From the NCBI RefSeq assembly GCF_050563525.1, contig NZ_JBNXUN010000001.1:372001-436000 (forward strand): a DNA stretch of 64,000 nt, given 5' to 3'. The notes beneath the pieces were generated by a model. The model had not been told where the DNA came from. It searched no databases and saw only the letters and a program-made list of their open reading frames with translations. Made by a program: the position numbers and the translations under genes. Below, one piece after another: positions 1 through 8,789 of the stretch. The first letter of the stretch is position 1. The number at the start of each line of letters is the position of its first letter. Source of the stretch: Falsiroseomonas sp050563525. Its GTDB lineage: Bacteria; Pseudomonadota; Alphaproteobacteria; Acetobacterales; Acetobacteraceae.

Positions 1-290
1 AGGCCGATGGCCGCCTGGACTGGACGCAGGAGGCCTTGGCGCTGGACCGCCGCATTCGAGCCCTCACCCCCTGGCCCGGCTGCTACTTCCAGGCTGGCGC
101 CGAAACCATCCGCGTGCTCGCCGGCGAACCCGCCCAGGGCAGCGGCCCCCCCGGCACCCTGCTGGACGCCCAGACCGTCGCCTGCGGCAGTGGCGCATTG
201 CGCCTGCTGCGCCTGCAGCGGCCCGGCCGCGCCGCGCAGCCGGCCGCCGAATTCCTGCGTGGCTTCGCCCTGCCCTCGCGCCTCGCCTGA
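1..290 (+). CDS. fmt: Methionyl-tRNA formyltransferase, C-terminal end (partial)
   Basis: This is the tail of a gene that begins before the window. Reading from base 3, the translation opens ADGRLDWTQEALALDRRIRA and continues into TPWPG, matching the C-terminal OB-fold domain of Fmt, which helps bind initiator tRNA. The enzyme formylates Met-tRNA for translation initiation. The stop TGA (288-290) shares one base with the ATG of truA, so the two are co-transcribed and probably translationally coupled. The catalytic Rossmann half is outside the window and cannot be checked. Confidence 0.85.
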   Translation, partial: ADGRLDWTQEALALDRRIRALTPWPGCYFQAGAETIRVLAGEPAQGSGPPGTLLDAQTVACGSGALRLLRLQRPGRAAQPAAEFLRGFALPSRLA

Positions 291-1054
291 TGCCGCGCTA
301 CGCCCTGCTGCTGGAATTCGACGGCACGCGCTTCTGCGGCTGGCAGCGCCAGGGCGCCCTGCTTTCGGTGCAGCAGGTGCTGGAGGAAGCCGCTGCGCCG
401 CTGAACAACGGCATCACGCCCACCGCGACCGGCGCCGGCCGCACCGATGCCGGCGTGCACGCGGAAGGCGCGGTCGCCGACCTCGACCTGGCGCTGGACC
501 TGCCGCCCGAGCGGGTGCGGGACGCGCTGAACTTCCGCACCCAGCCCCTCCCCGTCGTGGTGCGGGCGGCGGCGCGTGTGGCACCGGACTGGTCGGCGCG
601 CTTCGACTGCCTCGGCCGCGGCTACCGCTACCGCATCCTCAACCGCCCGGCCCGCCCGGCGCTGGCTGCCGCCAAGGCCTGGCACGTCAAGCGCCCCCTG
701 GACGCGGCGACGATGCACGCGGCGGCGCAGACCCTGCTCGGGCGGCACGACTTCTCCGCCTACCGCGCCGCCGCCTGTCAGGCGAAATCAGCCCTGCGGA
801 CGCTGGACGTGCTGGACGTGGCACGGTGCGGGGAGGAGGTGGTGATTACCGCAGAGGCCCGCAGCTTCCTGCACCACCAGGTCCGCAACCTGGTCGGCAC
901 GCTCGTGGAGGTCGGCCAGGGCCGCCGCCCCGTCACCTGGCCGCGCCAGGTGCTGGAAGGCCTGGATCGCGCTAAGGCCGGCCAGACGGCACCCCCGGAC
1001 GGCCTGACCTTCCGCTTCGCCCGCTACGAGCCGGAACCAAGCTGGTCGAGATAG
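290..1054 (+). CDS. truA: tRNA pseudouridine(38-40) synthase TruA
   Basis: This 254-residue protein has the usual TruA length and isomerises uridines 38-40 in the anticodon arm of many tRNAs. The family motif GRTDAGVHA is present with the catalytic aspartate at residue 53. The N-terminal LLEFDGTRFCGWQRQ and the C-terminal FLHHQVRNLVG segment are also typical. The start ATG overlaps the fmt stop in a TGATG junction. The order fmt-truA is common in alphaproteobacteria, often with dapD/dapE close by, as here, although unrelated genes separate them in this genome. Confidence 0.97.
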   Translation: MPRYALLLEFDGTRFCGWQRQGALLSVQQVLEEAAAPLNNGITPTATGAGRTDAGVHAEGAVADLDLALDLPPERVRDALNFRTQPLPVVVRAAARVAPDWSARFDCLGRGYRYRILNRPARPALAAAKAWHVKRPLDAATMHAAAQTLLGRHDFSAYRAAACQAKSALRTLDVLDVARCGEEVVITAEARSFLHHQVRNLVGTLVEVGQGRRPVTWPRQVLEGLDRAKAGQTAPPDGLTFRFARYEPEPSWSR

Positions 1055-1405
1055 GCTAAGCCCCGCACACGCCTCCGGATGCGCCGATATGCATCAAGGT
1101 CCGGGAAGGCGAGCCGCACGTCAACGTGTGCGCAAGCACATTGACTGAATACTGTATGAAGCGTAACGCTTTGCAACCAGAGGTCGTTAGACAACCGCCC
1201 GCACCCAACAGGCGCAGGCGATTGTCCAGGGGTACAACCCCATCCTGACCACCCGCGGTGGCATGGCCCGTGCACAAGCCGGCCGGCCTCTTCTTCACCC
1301 GAACAAGCCCCACAGCCCTGGCACCCGCCATGGCCGCAGACCATCACGGCGCACGCGGTTCGGGGATTCAGACATCTCTTCGCCGTCTCCGCTCAGGAGA
1401 CACCC
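1055..1405. other. Intergenic stretch without a gene
   Basis: I see no convincing gene in these 351 bases. The segment is less GC-rich around 1120-1180, where TTGACT (1141-1146) lies 17 bases before TAACGC (1164-1169), a weak sigma-70-like pair. An interrupted palindrome, AGCGT-A-ACGCT (1160-1170), overlaps the putative -10 and could be an operator. The downstream RTX gene has a clear ribosome binding site AGGAGA at 1395-1400. The promoter is only a suggestion. Confidence 0.3.
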
Positions 1406-4400
1406 ATGGCCATTCTCACGGTCGGTCCGACCTCGACCCATTCCTCCATTGCCGATGCACTGGTCGCCGCCCTTGCCGGCGACACTCTCTCGATCGAGGC
1501 CGGCTACGGCAGCGAATCCGCGACCATTTCCACGAACAACCTGACGGTCGACGGCACCGCGACCTCCACCGGCATCGTCCTGCAGCTCGGCGCGGGCGTC
1601 GCGCTGTTCGCCCTGACCGGCGATGCGCCCATCGCCATCCTCGACGGCGCAGATGGCAACGGCATCGTCGGCAATGACGGCGACAACGTCATCACCGTCT
1701 CCTCCGGCGTCGACGCCGTCGATGGCGGCGGCGGCGTCGACCGCCTGGTCGTCGACTACAGCCTGGCGACCGGCAGCGTCACCGGCAACTCGACCTCCAA
1801 CTTCACCGAGGCCGGCGGCGGCGGCCGCTCCGTCGTCATCACCGACGGCACGATCGAGAACTTCACGGTCCTGACCGGCGCCGCCGCGGACACGCTCACC
1901 ACGGGCGACGGCGATGACATCATCGAGGCCGGCAACGGCGCCAACACCGTCACCGCTGGCGAGGGCAACAACACACTGACCGGCGGCGCCGATGCGGACA
2001 CCTTCACCGTCGGCGACGGCGACAACCTGATCGACGCCGGCGACGGCGCCAACACCATCATCGCCGGCCAGGGCGTCAACACCATCGTTGCTGGGGACGG
2101 GGTCAACACGATCACGGCGCTGGATGGCGGCAACGTCATCACCGGCGGCGACGGCACCAACATCATCACCTCCGGCGCGGGCGCCGATGTCATCACGGCC
2201 GGCAGGGGCCCGATGACCATCGTGGCCGGCAGCGGCTCGGACCTGATCACGGTCAAGGCCCCGCTCGGCGGGACCATCAATGCGGGCGCCGATGACGACC
2301 GCCTGGTCCTGGATCTCCGTGATGAGGACACGTCCATGTTCGTCGTCATCGACGGCGGGACCCTCGCGACGGGCTACAGCGGCTATCTCGAAGATGCGGG
2401 TCAGGTCTACGTCGAGTTCGTCGGTGTCGAGAACTTCACCTACCTGGGCGGTTCGTCCAACGATAGCGTCATCAGCGGCGACGGCATCGACATCCTGGTA
2501 GGCAACGGCGGCAACGACTCCCTGACCAGCGGCGATGGCGATGACAGCTTCACCGGCGGCGCCGGCAACGATGCGCTGAACGGCGGCGCGGGCACCGATA
2601 CCGCCTTCTATTCCGGCGCCCGCAGCGACTACACCATCACCTCCGACATCGACGGCAACCCGACGCAGGTCGTCGATAACCGCGACGGCACCCCCGACGG
2701 CACCGATACGCTGATCGACATCGAGATGCTCAACTTCGCCCTCAACAGCCTGCCCAGTGGCGAGGTGCTCATCACCGGCTTCCCGCGCGAGGACCAGACC
2801 CTCACCGCCAGCAATACCCTGGTCGATCCGGACGGCCTGGGCACGGTCAGCTACCAGTGGCAGTCGAACGGCGCCGACATCGCCGGCGCCACCGGCGACA
2901 CCTTCACGCTGGGCCAGGTCCAGGTCGGCACCGTCATCACGGTCGTCGCCAGCTACACCGATGGTTCGGGCCGGGCCGAGTCCGTCCCCTCCAGCGCCAC
3001 CAACCTCGTCGAGAACCTCAACGACTTTCCGACGGGCGACGTCACCATCACCGGCATCATGACCCAGGGCGAGATCCTGACGGCCAATCCGGCGGCCGTG
3101 GCCGATGAGGACGGGCTTGGCGCCTTCAACTACCAGTGGCTCGCCAATGGCGCCGTCATTGATGGTGCCACGAGTACGACCTTCACCCTGACCCAGGCCG
3201 AGGTCGGCGCCAGCATCTCCGTCTGGGTCAACTACATAGACCAGCAGAACACAGCCGAGAGCCTCTTCGGCTTTGCCACCGGCTCCGTCGCCAACGTCAA
3301 CGATGCGCCGACCGGCACCGCGACCATCACCGGCACACCCACCGAGGACCAAGTCCTGACGGCCAGCAACACGCTGGCCGATGCAGACGGCCTCGGCACC
3401 GTGGCGTACCAGTGGCAGTCCAACGGCACCAACATCGCCGGCGCCACCGGCGGCACGCTGACCCTGGGCCAGGCACAGGTCGGCACCCTTATCACCGTGG
3501 TCGCCAGCTACACCGACGGCCAGGGCGTCAACGAAAGCCGCGCCTCCGACGCCACCACCGCCGTCCTCAATGTCAATGACCCGCCGGTTGGCGGGCCGAT
3601 CATTGCCGGCACGCCGACGAAAGGCGGAACCCTCACCGTCACGGGCGAACTGGCCGACGAGGACGTGCTCGGCCCGGTCAGCCTGCAGTGGCGCGCCGAT
3701 GGCGTGGCCATTGCCGGCGCAACTGGCGAAAGCTTAACCCTGACCCAGGCGCAGGTCGGCACGGTCATCGATCTGGTCGCCAGCTACACCGATGGCCAGG
3801 GCACGGATGAGCAGGTCATCTCGCCTCCGACAAGCGCGGTGCTCAACGTCAACGATGCGCCGACCGGTTCCGTGACCATTGTCGGCATCCCGACCGAGGA
3901 CCAGGTGCTCACCGCCAGCAACACCCTGGCCGATGCAGACGGCCTGGGCACCGTGTCCTACCAGTGGCGGTCGGGCGGCATCGACATCGTCGGTGCAACC
4001 GGCGCCACCCTCACCCTGGCCCAGGCACAGGTCGGCACGACCATCACCGTCGTCGCCAGCTACACCGACGGCCAGGGCACCGACGAAAGCCTCGCCTCCG
4101 ACGCCACCACCGCCGTCGCCAACGTCAACGACGCACCGACCGGCCCGGTCACCATCTCCGGCACCCCGGCCGCGGGCCAGATCCTCACCGCCAGCAACGC
4201 GCTGGCCGACGAGGACGGCCTGGGCACCGTCAGCTACCAGTGGCGCGCCGATGGTACCGACATCGCGGGTGCCACCAACGCCACCTTCGCCCTGACCGCG
4301 GCGCAGCTCGGCACCGCGATCTCTGTCCTGGCCAGCTACACCGACCAGCAGGGCACGGATGAGGCCGTCTCCTCGCTGCCCGTCCCGGTCGCCGCGCCGC

Positions 4401-4933
4401 CGCCCCTGCCCTTCTTCCAGTTCACCATGACGGAGACCGATGTCGCCGGGCAGACCCAGGCGGTTGGCTATGTCGGCCCGGTCGCCGGCCTGACCTACGC
4501 CTTCACCGGCAGCGCGGCGAACGAGGCCGTGTCCGGCACCGCATCCAACGACTTCATCCACCTCGGCGCCGGCGACGATGCCATCAGCGGCGGCGATGGC
4601 GACGACGTGCTGGATGGCGGCACCGGGTCCAACTTCCTGACCGGCGGCGCCGGGCGGGACATCTTCTTCCTGGATGGCCGCAACGGCGAGACCACCTGGT
4701 CCACCATCACGGACTGGCAGGGCGGGGAGGAACTCGCCTTGTGGGGCTGGGTCAATGGCGTCAGCCAGGCGACCTGGCTGGAGAATGCCGGGACCGAGGG
4801 CTACCGCGGCGCGACGCTGCACGCGGACCTCGACAACAACGGGGTGATCGACACGTCCGTCACCTGGGCCGGCTTGACCCAGGCCGACCTGCCGACCCCG
4901 TCGCAGCATGACGGCCTGCTCTGGTTCGCCTGA
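1406..4933 (+). CDS. Large secreted RTX-type protein with six Ig-like repeats
   Basis: This 1175-residue acidic protein has no Sec signal peptide. Residues about 90-440 are rich in RTX-like short repeats (GDGDD, GAGADVI, GGAGNDAL, GGAGTDT) that would fold as a calcium-binding beta-roll or beta-helix. Residues 450-1002 are six tandem repeats of about 92 residues, each ending near NVNDAPTG and carrying SYQW and VASYTDGQG. A second RTX block (about 1043-1085; GAGDDAISGGDGDD, GGAGRDIFF) precedes a 90-residue tail ending HDGLLWFA. RTX proteins are normally exported unfolded by type I secretion through a C-terminal signal, but no secretion ABC/HlyD genes are in the window. The start is fixed by AGGAGA five bases upstream. 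A surface or adhesin role is inference; no enzymatic domain was recognised. Confidence 0.85.
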   Translation: MAILTVGPTSTHSSIADALVAALAGDTLSIEAGYGSESATISTNNLTVDGTATSTGIVLQLGAGVALFALTGDAPIAILDGADGNGIVGNDGDNVITVSSGVDAVDGGGGVDRLVVDYSLATGSVTGNSTSNFTEAGGGGRSVVITDGTIENFTVLTGAAADTLTTGDGDDIIEAGNGANTVTAGEGNNTLTGGADADTFTVGDGDNLIDAGDGANTIIAGQGVNTIVAGDGVNTITALDGGNVITGGDGTNIITSGAGADVITAGRGPMTIVAGSGSDLITVKAPLGGTINAGADDDRLVLDLRDEDTSMFVVIDGGTLATGYSGYLEDAGQVYVEFVGVENFTYLGGSSNDSVISGDGIDILVGNGGNDSLTSGDGDDSFTGGAGNDALNGGAGTDTAFYSGARSDYTITSDIDGNPTQVVDNRDGTPDGTDTLIDIEMLNFALNSLPSGEVLITGFPREDQTLTASNTLVDPDGLGTVSYQWQSNGADIAGATGDTFTLGQVQVGTVITVVASYTDGSGRAESVPSSATNLVENLNDFPTGDVTITGIMTQGEILTANPAAVADEDGLGAFNYQWLANGAVIDGATSTTFTLTQAEVGASISVWVNYIDQQNTAESLFGFATGSVANVNDAPTGTATITGTPTEDQVLTASNTLADADGLGTVAYQWQSNGTNIAGATGGTLTLGQAQVGTLITVVASYTDGQGVNESRASDATTAVLNVNDPPVGGPIIAGTPTKGGTLTVTGELADEDVLGPVSLQWRADGVAIAGATGESLTLTQAQVGTVIDLVASYTDGQGTDEQVISPPTSAVLNVNDAPTGSVTIVGIPTEDQVLTASNTLADADGLGTVSYQWRSGGIDIVGATGATLTLAQAQVGTTITVVASYTDGQGTDESLASDATTAVANVNDAPTGPVTISGTPAAGQILTASNALADEDGLGTVSYQWRADGTDIAGATNATFALTAAQLGTAISVLASYTDQQGTDEAVSSLPVPVAAPPPLPFFQFTMTETDVAGQTQAVGYVGPVAGLTYAFTGSAANEAVSGTASNDFIHLGAGDDAISGGDGDDVLDGGTGSNFLTGGAGRDIFFLDGRNGETTWSTITDWQGGEELALWGWVNGVSQATWLENAGTEGYRGATLHADLDNNGVIDTSVTWAGLTQADLPTPSQHDGLLWFA
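2753..4410 (+). repeat. Six tandem ~276-base repeats encoding Ig-like modules
   Basis: Repeat units start at bases 2753, 3029, 3308, 3581, 3860 and 4136, that is residues 450, 542, 635, 726, 819 and 911, with spacings of 91-93 codons. Shared landmarks are the Pro-Ser/Thr-Gly opening, EDQxLTASNTLxDxDGLG, YQWxxxG, IAGATG, QVGTxI and VASYTDGxG. Units 3 and 5 are nearly identical at DNA level around EDQVLTASNTLADADGLGTV, so recent duplication or gene conversion is likely. The array can change copy number by recombination. Confidence 0.9.
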
Positions 4934-4960
4934 GCCGTCCGACGCCTTCCGCAGGCCGGG

Positions 4961-4982
4961 CCGGCACCCTTCCGGGTGCCGG
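4961..4982. terminator. Hairpin between convergent genes
   Basis: A perfect 9-base stem, CCGGCACCC (4961-4969) and GGGTGCCGG (4974-4982), closes a TTCC loop. It sits in the 63-base gap between the RTX gene and the convergent dehydrogenase gene. There is no U-tract on either side, so it may be a rho-assisted or bidirectional terminator. Confidence 0.6.
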
Positions 4983-4996
4983 TCAGGCTGCGGGCT

Positions 4997-6043
4997 TCAG
5001 CGCGTGGCGGGCACGGCCAGCCCGAAACGTCCCGCCAACTTCTCCAGCGCCTCCGGGATTCCCGGATGCAGCACCACACCTTGCGCCATCGCCGCCGCCT
5101 TCCGTGCCATCGCACGCTCCCCCGGCAGCCGCGGCGCCGGCCAGCCCGGCCGCGGCGGGTTGGAATGCACGGCCTCCGCCATCCATCCGGTCTCCCGCAG
5201 GAAGGCGGCGGTGCCGCCGAAGCGGGCCGGGTCGATCACCATGACCAGCACGGAAGCCCCCCAGCCGGTCGGCGCATCCGCCCGCCCGTGGCCGGCCAGC
5301 GCACTGGTCAGCACCTCGACCAGCAGTCCCAGCGCGAAGCCCTTGTGCCCCGACTCGACCCCGCCCAGAGGCAGCAGCGTGCCGTCCTGCCAGAACACGT
5401 TCGGATCGGCCGAGGGCTCCCCCGCCCCGTCCAGCAGCACCGGATGGTCAAATGACGCACCCTGGGCGCGCTTGCGGGCCGTCATGCCGTTGGTGGTGAT
5501 GGACATGGACACGTCGATCAGCACCGGCCCCTCCGGCGTCGGCCAGGCGGCGGCCAGCGGATTCGGCGTGTACACCCGCCGCGTGCCGCCCCAGGGTGCG
5601 ACCGAGCCCGTCGCCGGGTCCGAACAGGTCAGCAGCAGCATCCGCCCCGCCGCCGCCACCGGTGGGCCATAGGCGGCGAGCGCCCCGATATGGTGGCAGC
5701 GGCCGATGCTGACCACGCCAATGCCCATCTCCCGCGCCGCCGCCTCGGCCTTGGCGATCGCCTCCCGCACCAGCCACGGCCCCGGCAGCTTGCGCCCATC
5801 CCAGGTCTCGGCGACGGCGGTCACGGCCAATACCTCCGGCGCGCCCTCCGCCCGCATGTCGCCGGAGGCCAGCGCATCCAGGTAGGGTGTCAGCAGCGCC
5901 AGGCCGTGCGTGTCGTGGCCCATCAGGTCGCCCTCGACCAGCACCTCGGCCACCGCCGCCGCCTTGTCCGCATCCAGGCCCGCGGCCTCGCAGGCAGCGG
6001 TGGCGAAGCGCGTCAGCGCCGCCACGTCGTAACGCGTTTCCAT
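4997..6043 (-). CDS. Ldh-family malate/lactate (2-hydroxyacid) dehydrogenase
   Basis: This 348-residue protein belongs to the Ldh_2 fold (malate/L-lactate/sulfolactate/ureidoglycolate dehydrogenases), which is unrelated to classical MDH/LDH and uses NAD(P). Diagnostic features are VEGDLMGHDTHGLALL (residues 36-51), the IGRCHHIGALA segment with adjacent histidines 117-118, the NPLAAAWPTP region and GHKGFALGLLVEVL. I chose METRYDVAAL at 6043 because homologues start close to this point; an upstream in-frame ATG at 6106 would only add a low-complexity leader. The exact substrate cannot be told from the sequence. It is convergent to the RTX gene and 16 bases from the membrane protein gene, which is read in the same direction. 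Confidence 0.9.
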   Translation of the reverse strand: METRYDVAALTRFATAACEAAGLDADKAAAVAEVLVEGDLMGHDTHGLALLTPYLDALASGDMRAEGAPEVLAVTAVAETWDGRKLPGPWLVREAIAKAEAAAREMGIGVVSIGRCHHIGALAAYGPPVAAAGRMLLLTCSDPATGSVAPWGGTRRVYTPNPLAAAWPTPEGPVLIDVSMSITTNGMTARKRAQGASFDHPVLLDGAGEPSADPNVFWQDGTLLPLGGVESGHKGFALGLLVEVLTSALAGHGRADAPTGWGASVLVMVIDPARFGGTAAFLRETGWMAEAVHSNPPRPGWPAPRLPGERAMARKAAAMAQGVVLHPGIPEALEKLAGRFGLAVPATR

Positions 6044-6059
6044 GTTCCGCCCTGTCCCC

Positions 6060-6686
6060 TCAGCCGATCGAAAGCCGCTGCACGAAGCCGGCGATGAACA
6101 GGCCAAGCCCCAGATCCAGCACCACCAGCCCCGTTGCCCGCCGGCCCGAGATGCCGAGTGCGGCGCGCGCCATGAACCATTCCAGCCACAGCGAGTAGCC
6201 CACCACCACCAGCGTCGCCACCTGCGCCAGCATCCCCGGCAGCCCGAGCATCAGCAGCACCGCGAGGACGATCTGCAGCAGGTACTGCACCACGCTGATC
6301 CAGTTCCAGGCCGACAGGAAGCGCGGCCACTGCGCTGCCCGGCCCCAGCCCGCGATCACCGGCAGGCTGACCAGCGCGAACAGCGTCCAGCCATAGACAT
6401 AGCCGGTGAGTTCCGCGAACAGCGGCCGGGCCAGGGCTTCCGGTGGTGCCTCCATGGTGGACCAGGACAGCAGCCGGAGGGCCAGGAAGGCCGGCAGGCA
6501 GATCGCCGCGGCCGCGAAGGACCGCAGCGCGCCGGCCGGCGTCGCCTCCATCAGCGCCATCCCCTCCGCGCGCCCGCGGCCCAGCAGGAAGGCGCCCAGG
6601 ATGCCGGCCGTGATGGTCAGCCGCAGCGGCGGGCCCGGCGGGGGATCGGGCGAGGGGTCAGGCGGAGGATTGGGCGTGCCGCTCAG
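6060..6686 (-). CDS. Small membrane protein, probable CTG start overlapping dapE stop
   Basis: This is a hydrophobic protein with about four membrane segments (AAAICLPAFLALRLL, TLFALVSLPVIAGW, VVQYLLQIVLAVLLMLGL, GLVVLDLGLGLFIAGF). The first in-frame ATG is at 6560, but it leaves no room for a ribosome binding site, and the bases upstream keep coding plausible residues (LTITAGILGAFLLGRGRAEG). No ATG, GTG or TTG occurs in frame back to the next stop. CTG at 6684-6686 forms a CTGA overlap with the dapE stop and has GAGGAG eight bases upstream, so I infer a CTG start and 208 residues. The conservative alternative is 6060..6560. The function is unknown; it resembles Yip1-like membrane proteins only loosely. 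Confidence 0.6.
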   Translation of the reverse strand: MSGTPNPPPDPSPDPPPGPPLRLTITAGILGAFLLGRGRAEGMALMEATPAGALRSFAAAAICLPAFLALRLLSWSTMEAPPEALARPLFAELTGYVYGWTLFALVSLPVIAGWGRAAQWPRFLSAWNWISVVQYLLQIVLAVLLMLGLPGMLAQVATLVVVGYSLWLEWFMARAALGISGRRATGLVVLDLGLGLFIAGFVQRLSIG

Positions 6687-7816
6687 CCGGAAAACTCCTC
6701 GATCACCCGCGCATAGAGCCTGGCCAGCGCCCGCAGTTCCTCGACCGGGGTCGATTCATCCGCCTGGTGCATGGTGGCGCCCACCGCGCCAAGTTCCGCC
6801 ACCGGGCAATACCGCGCGATGAACCGCGCATCGGAGGTGCCGCCGCCGGTATCCAGCGTCGCATCCCGCCCGCACTCGGCCCGCACCGCCCGCTCCAGCG
6901 CCGCGACGAAGGGGCCTGGCTGGGTCAGGAACGCCTCGCCCGAACACACCACGGCCAGCTCGTGCCGCGGCGCCTCCCGCGCCAGCACCTCCCGCAGATG
7001 CGCGGTCAGGGAAGCTTCCGTGTGCCGGTCGTTGAAGCGGATGTTCAGCCGCGCCGTGGCGCCGGCCGGAATCACGTTGGTCGCCGTGTTGCCGACATCG
7101 AAGCTGGTGACCTGCAGGGTCGAGGGCTCGAAGAACTCGGTGCCCCTGTCCAGCGCCTCCGCGGTCAGCGCCCCGAGCACGCGCACCAGCCGGTGCACCG
7201 GGTTGTCGGCGCGCTGCGGATAGGCGCTGTGGCCCTGCGTGCCCTGCACCGTGATGCTGGCGTTCAGGCTGCCGCGCCGGCCGACCTTGATGGTATCGCC
7301 CAGCACCACCTTGCTCGTCGGCTCCCCCACCACGCAGGCATCCGGGATCTCGCCCCGCTCCGCCAGCCATTCCAGCACCCGCACGGTGCCATCGGTGGCG
7401 GGGCCTTCCTCGTCGCCGGTGATGAGCAGGGACAGGCTGCCCGGACGACCGGGTTTGCGGGCCACCACGTCCTGCACCGCGGCGACCCAGGCCGCGACCC
7501 CGCCCTTCATGTCGGTGGCGCCGCGGCCGAACAGCAGGCCGTCGCACACCTCCCCGCCAAACGGGTCGACGGTCCAGGTCGCCTGGCCGGGCGGCACCAC
7601 GTCGGTGTGCCCGGCGAACATCAGGTGTGGCCCGCCGGCGCCCCGGCGCGCGTACAGGTTCTCCACCTCGCCGAAGCGCAGCCGGTGGCAGGCGAAGCCG
7701 AGCGGCGCCAGCGCCGCCTCCAGCACCGCCAGCGCCCCGTCATCGGCCGGCGTGACGGACCGGCAGCGGATCAGCGCCTGGGCCAGCGGCACCGGGTCCG
7801 GCATGTCGTTCCGCAT
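6683..7816 (-). CDS. dapE: Succinyl-diaminopimelate desuccinylase DapE
   Basis: This 377-residue M20 metallopeptidase-family enzyme hydrolyses N-succinyl-LL-diaminopimelate, giving LL-DAP for lysine and peptidoglycan. Zinc-site motifs are intact: AGHTDVVPPG (His70, Asp72), GRGATDMKGG (Asp102), TGDEEGPATDG (Glu136 as base, Glu137 as ligand) and DTGGGTSDARF. The start is at 7816, 11 bases after the dapD stop; ATG 7804 (MPDPVPL) is an alternative with about equally weak Shine-Dalgarno support. dapD and dapE are consecutive pathway-linked genes in one operon, and dapF lies about 30 kb away in the same window. Confidence 0.96.
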   Translation of the reverse strand: MRNDMPDPVPLAQALIRCRSVTPADDGALAVLEAALAPLGFACHRLRFGEVENLYARRGAGGPHLMFAGHTDVVPPGQATWTVDPFGGEVCDGLLFGRGATDMKGGVAAWVAAVQDVVARKPGRPGSLSLLITGDEEGPATDGTVRVLEWLAERGEIPDACVVGEPTSKVVLGDTIKVGRRGSLNASITVQGTQGHSAYPQRADNPVHRLVRVLGALTAEALDRGTEFFEPSTLQVTSFDVGNTATNVIPAGATARLNIRFNDRHTEASLTAHLREVLAREAPRHELAVVCSGEAFLTQPGPFVAALERAVRAECGRDATLDTGGGTSDARFIARYCPVAELGAVGATMHQADESTPVEELRALARLYARVIEEFSG

Positions 7817-7827
7817 GGCGGTGACGC

Positions 7828-8664
7828 TCAATCGCGCAGCAATTCGTTGATCGAGGTCTTCGACCGCGTCTGCGCATCCACCCGCTTCACGATCACCGCG
7901 CAGTACAGGCTCGGCCCCGGCGAGCCATCCGGCAACGGCTTGCCCGGCAGGCTGCCGGGCACCACCACCGAATAGGCCGGCACGCGGCCGATGAAGACCT
8001 CGCCCGTCGCCCGGTCGATGATCTTCGTCGAAGCCCCGAGGAACACGCCCATGGACAGCACGCTGCCGCGTTCCACGATCACGCCCTCCGCCACCTCGGA
8101 CCGGGCGCCGACGAAGCATTCATCCTCGATCACCACCGGATTGGCCTGCAACGGCTCCAGCACCCCGCCGATGCCGGCACCGCCGGAGATGTGGCAATTC
8201 TTCCCGATCTGGGCGCAGGACCCGATGGTGGCCCAGGTATCCACCATGGTGCCGGAATCGACATAGGCCCCAAGGTTCACGAAGGACGGCATCAGCACCA
8301 CGCCCGGCGCGATGTAGGCGGACCGCCGCACGATGGCGCCCGGCACGGCGCGGAAGCCGGCTTCCCTGAAGCGGTTGGCACCCCAGTCGGCGAACTTCAG
8401 TGGCACCTTGTCATAGGCCCCGGTGCCGACCTCCATCGGCGCGCTGTCGGTCAGCCGGAAGCTCAGCAGCACCGCCTGCTTCAGCCACTGGTTCACCACC
8501 CAGGCGCCCGCCGCGCCCGGCTGGGCAACACGCGCCTTGCCGGAATCCAGCACCTCCAGCGCCGCCTCCACCTGGTCGCGATCCGCGCCCTGGGTCTGTG
8601 CGTTCACCTGGTCCCGCCGTTGCCACAGCGCCTCGATGCCGGCCTGCAAACGCGTCATGTCCAT
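7828..8664 (-). CDS. dapD: Tetrahydrodipicolinate N-succinyltransferase DapD
   Basis: This 278-residue protein catalyses the succinyl-CoA-dependent step of the succinylase branch of lysine/DAP synthesis. The left-handed parallel beta-helix hexapeptide region is clear from about residue 105 (VRRSAYIAPGVVLMPSFVNL, GAYVDSGTMVDTWATIGSCA, GKNCHISGGAGIGGVLEPLQ), ending with the typical MGVFLGASTKI and RATGEVFIGRVPAYSVVVPG. The start could be 8664 (MDM) or 8658 (MTRLQ). The gene is divergent from the GGDEF gene, with a 125-base shared upstream region. Confidence 0.97.
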   Translation of the reverse strand: MDMTRLQAGIEALWQRRDQVNAQTQGADRDQVEAALEVLDSGKARVAQPGAAGAWVVNQWLKQAVLLSFRLTDSAPMEVGTGAYDKVPLKFADWGANRFREAGFRAVPGAIVRRSAYIAPGVVLMPSFVNLGAYVDSGTMVDTWATIGSCAQIGKNCHISGGAGIGGVLEPLQANPVVIEDECFVGARSEVAEGVIVERGSVLSMGVFLGASTKIIDRATGEVFIGRVPAYSVVVPGSLPGKPLPDGSPGPSLYCAVIVKRVDAQTRSKTSINELLRD

Positions 8665-8789
8665 GGCGGGGGTCGTGTCCTGGTTCTGCCGGGTTGAGAC
8701 TGTGCTGCCTTGTGCGTGTCCGGCCGCGCCCCGTCAACGACACCCGCCGCGCTAACCGCGCCTTCATCGCCGTCCCATAGAATCGCGGC

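Noticed and set aside
1295..3352. Very long open frame on the minus strand opposite the RTX gene
   Set aside because: It is antisense to the repeat-rich RTX gene and its own Val/Asp/Gly-rich repeats mirror that gene's codons; no start signal or family resemblance.
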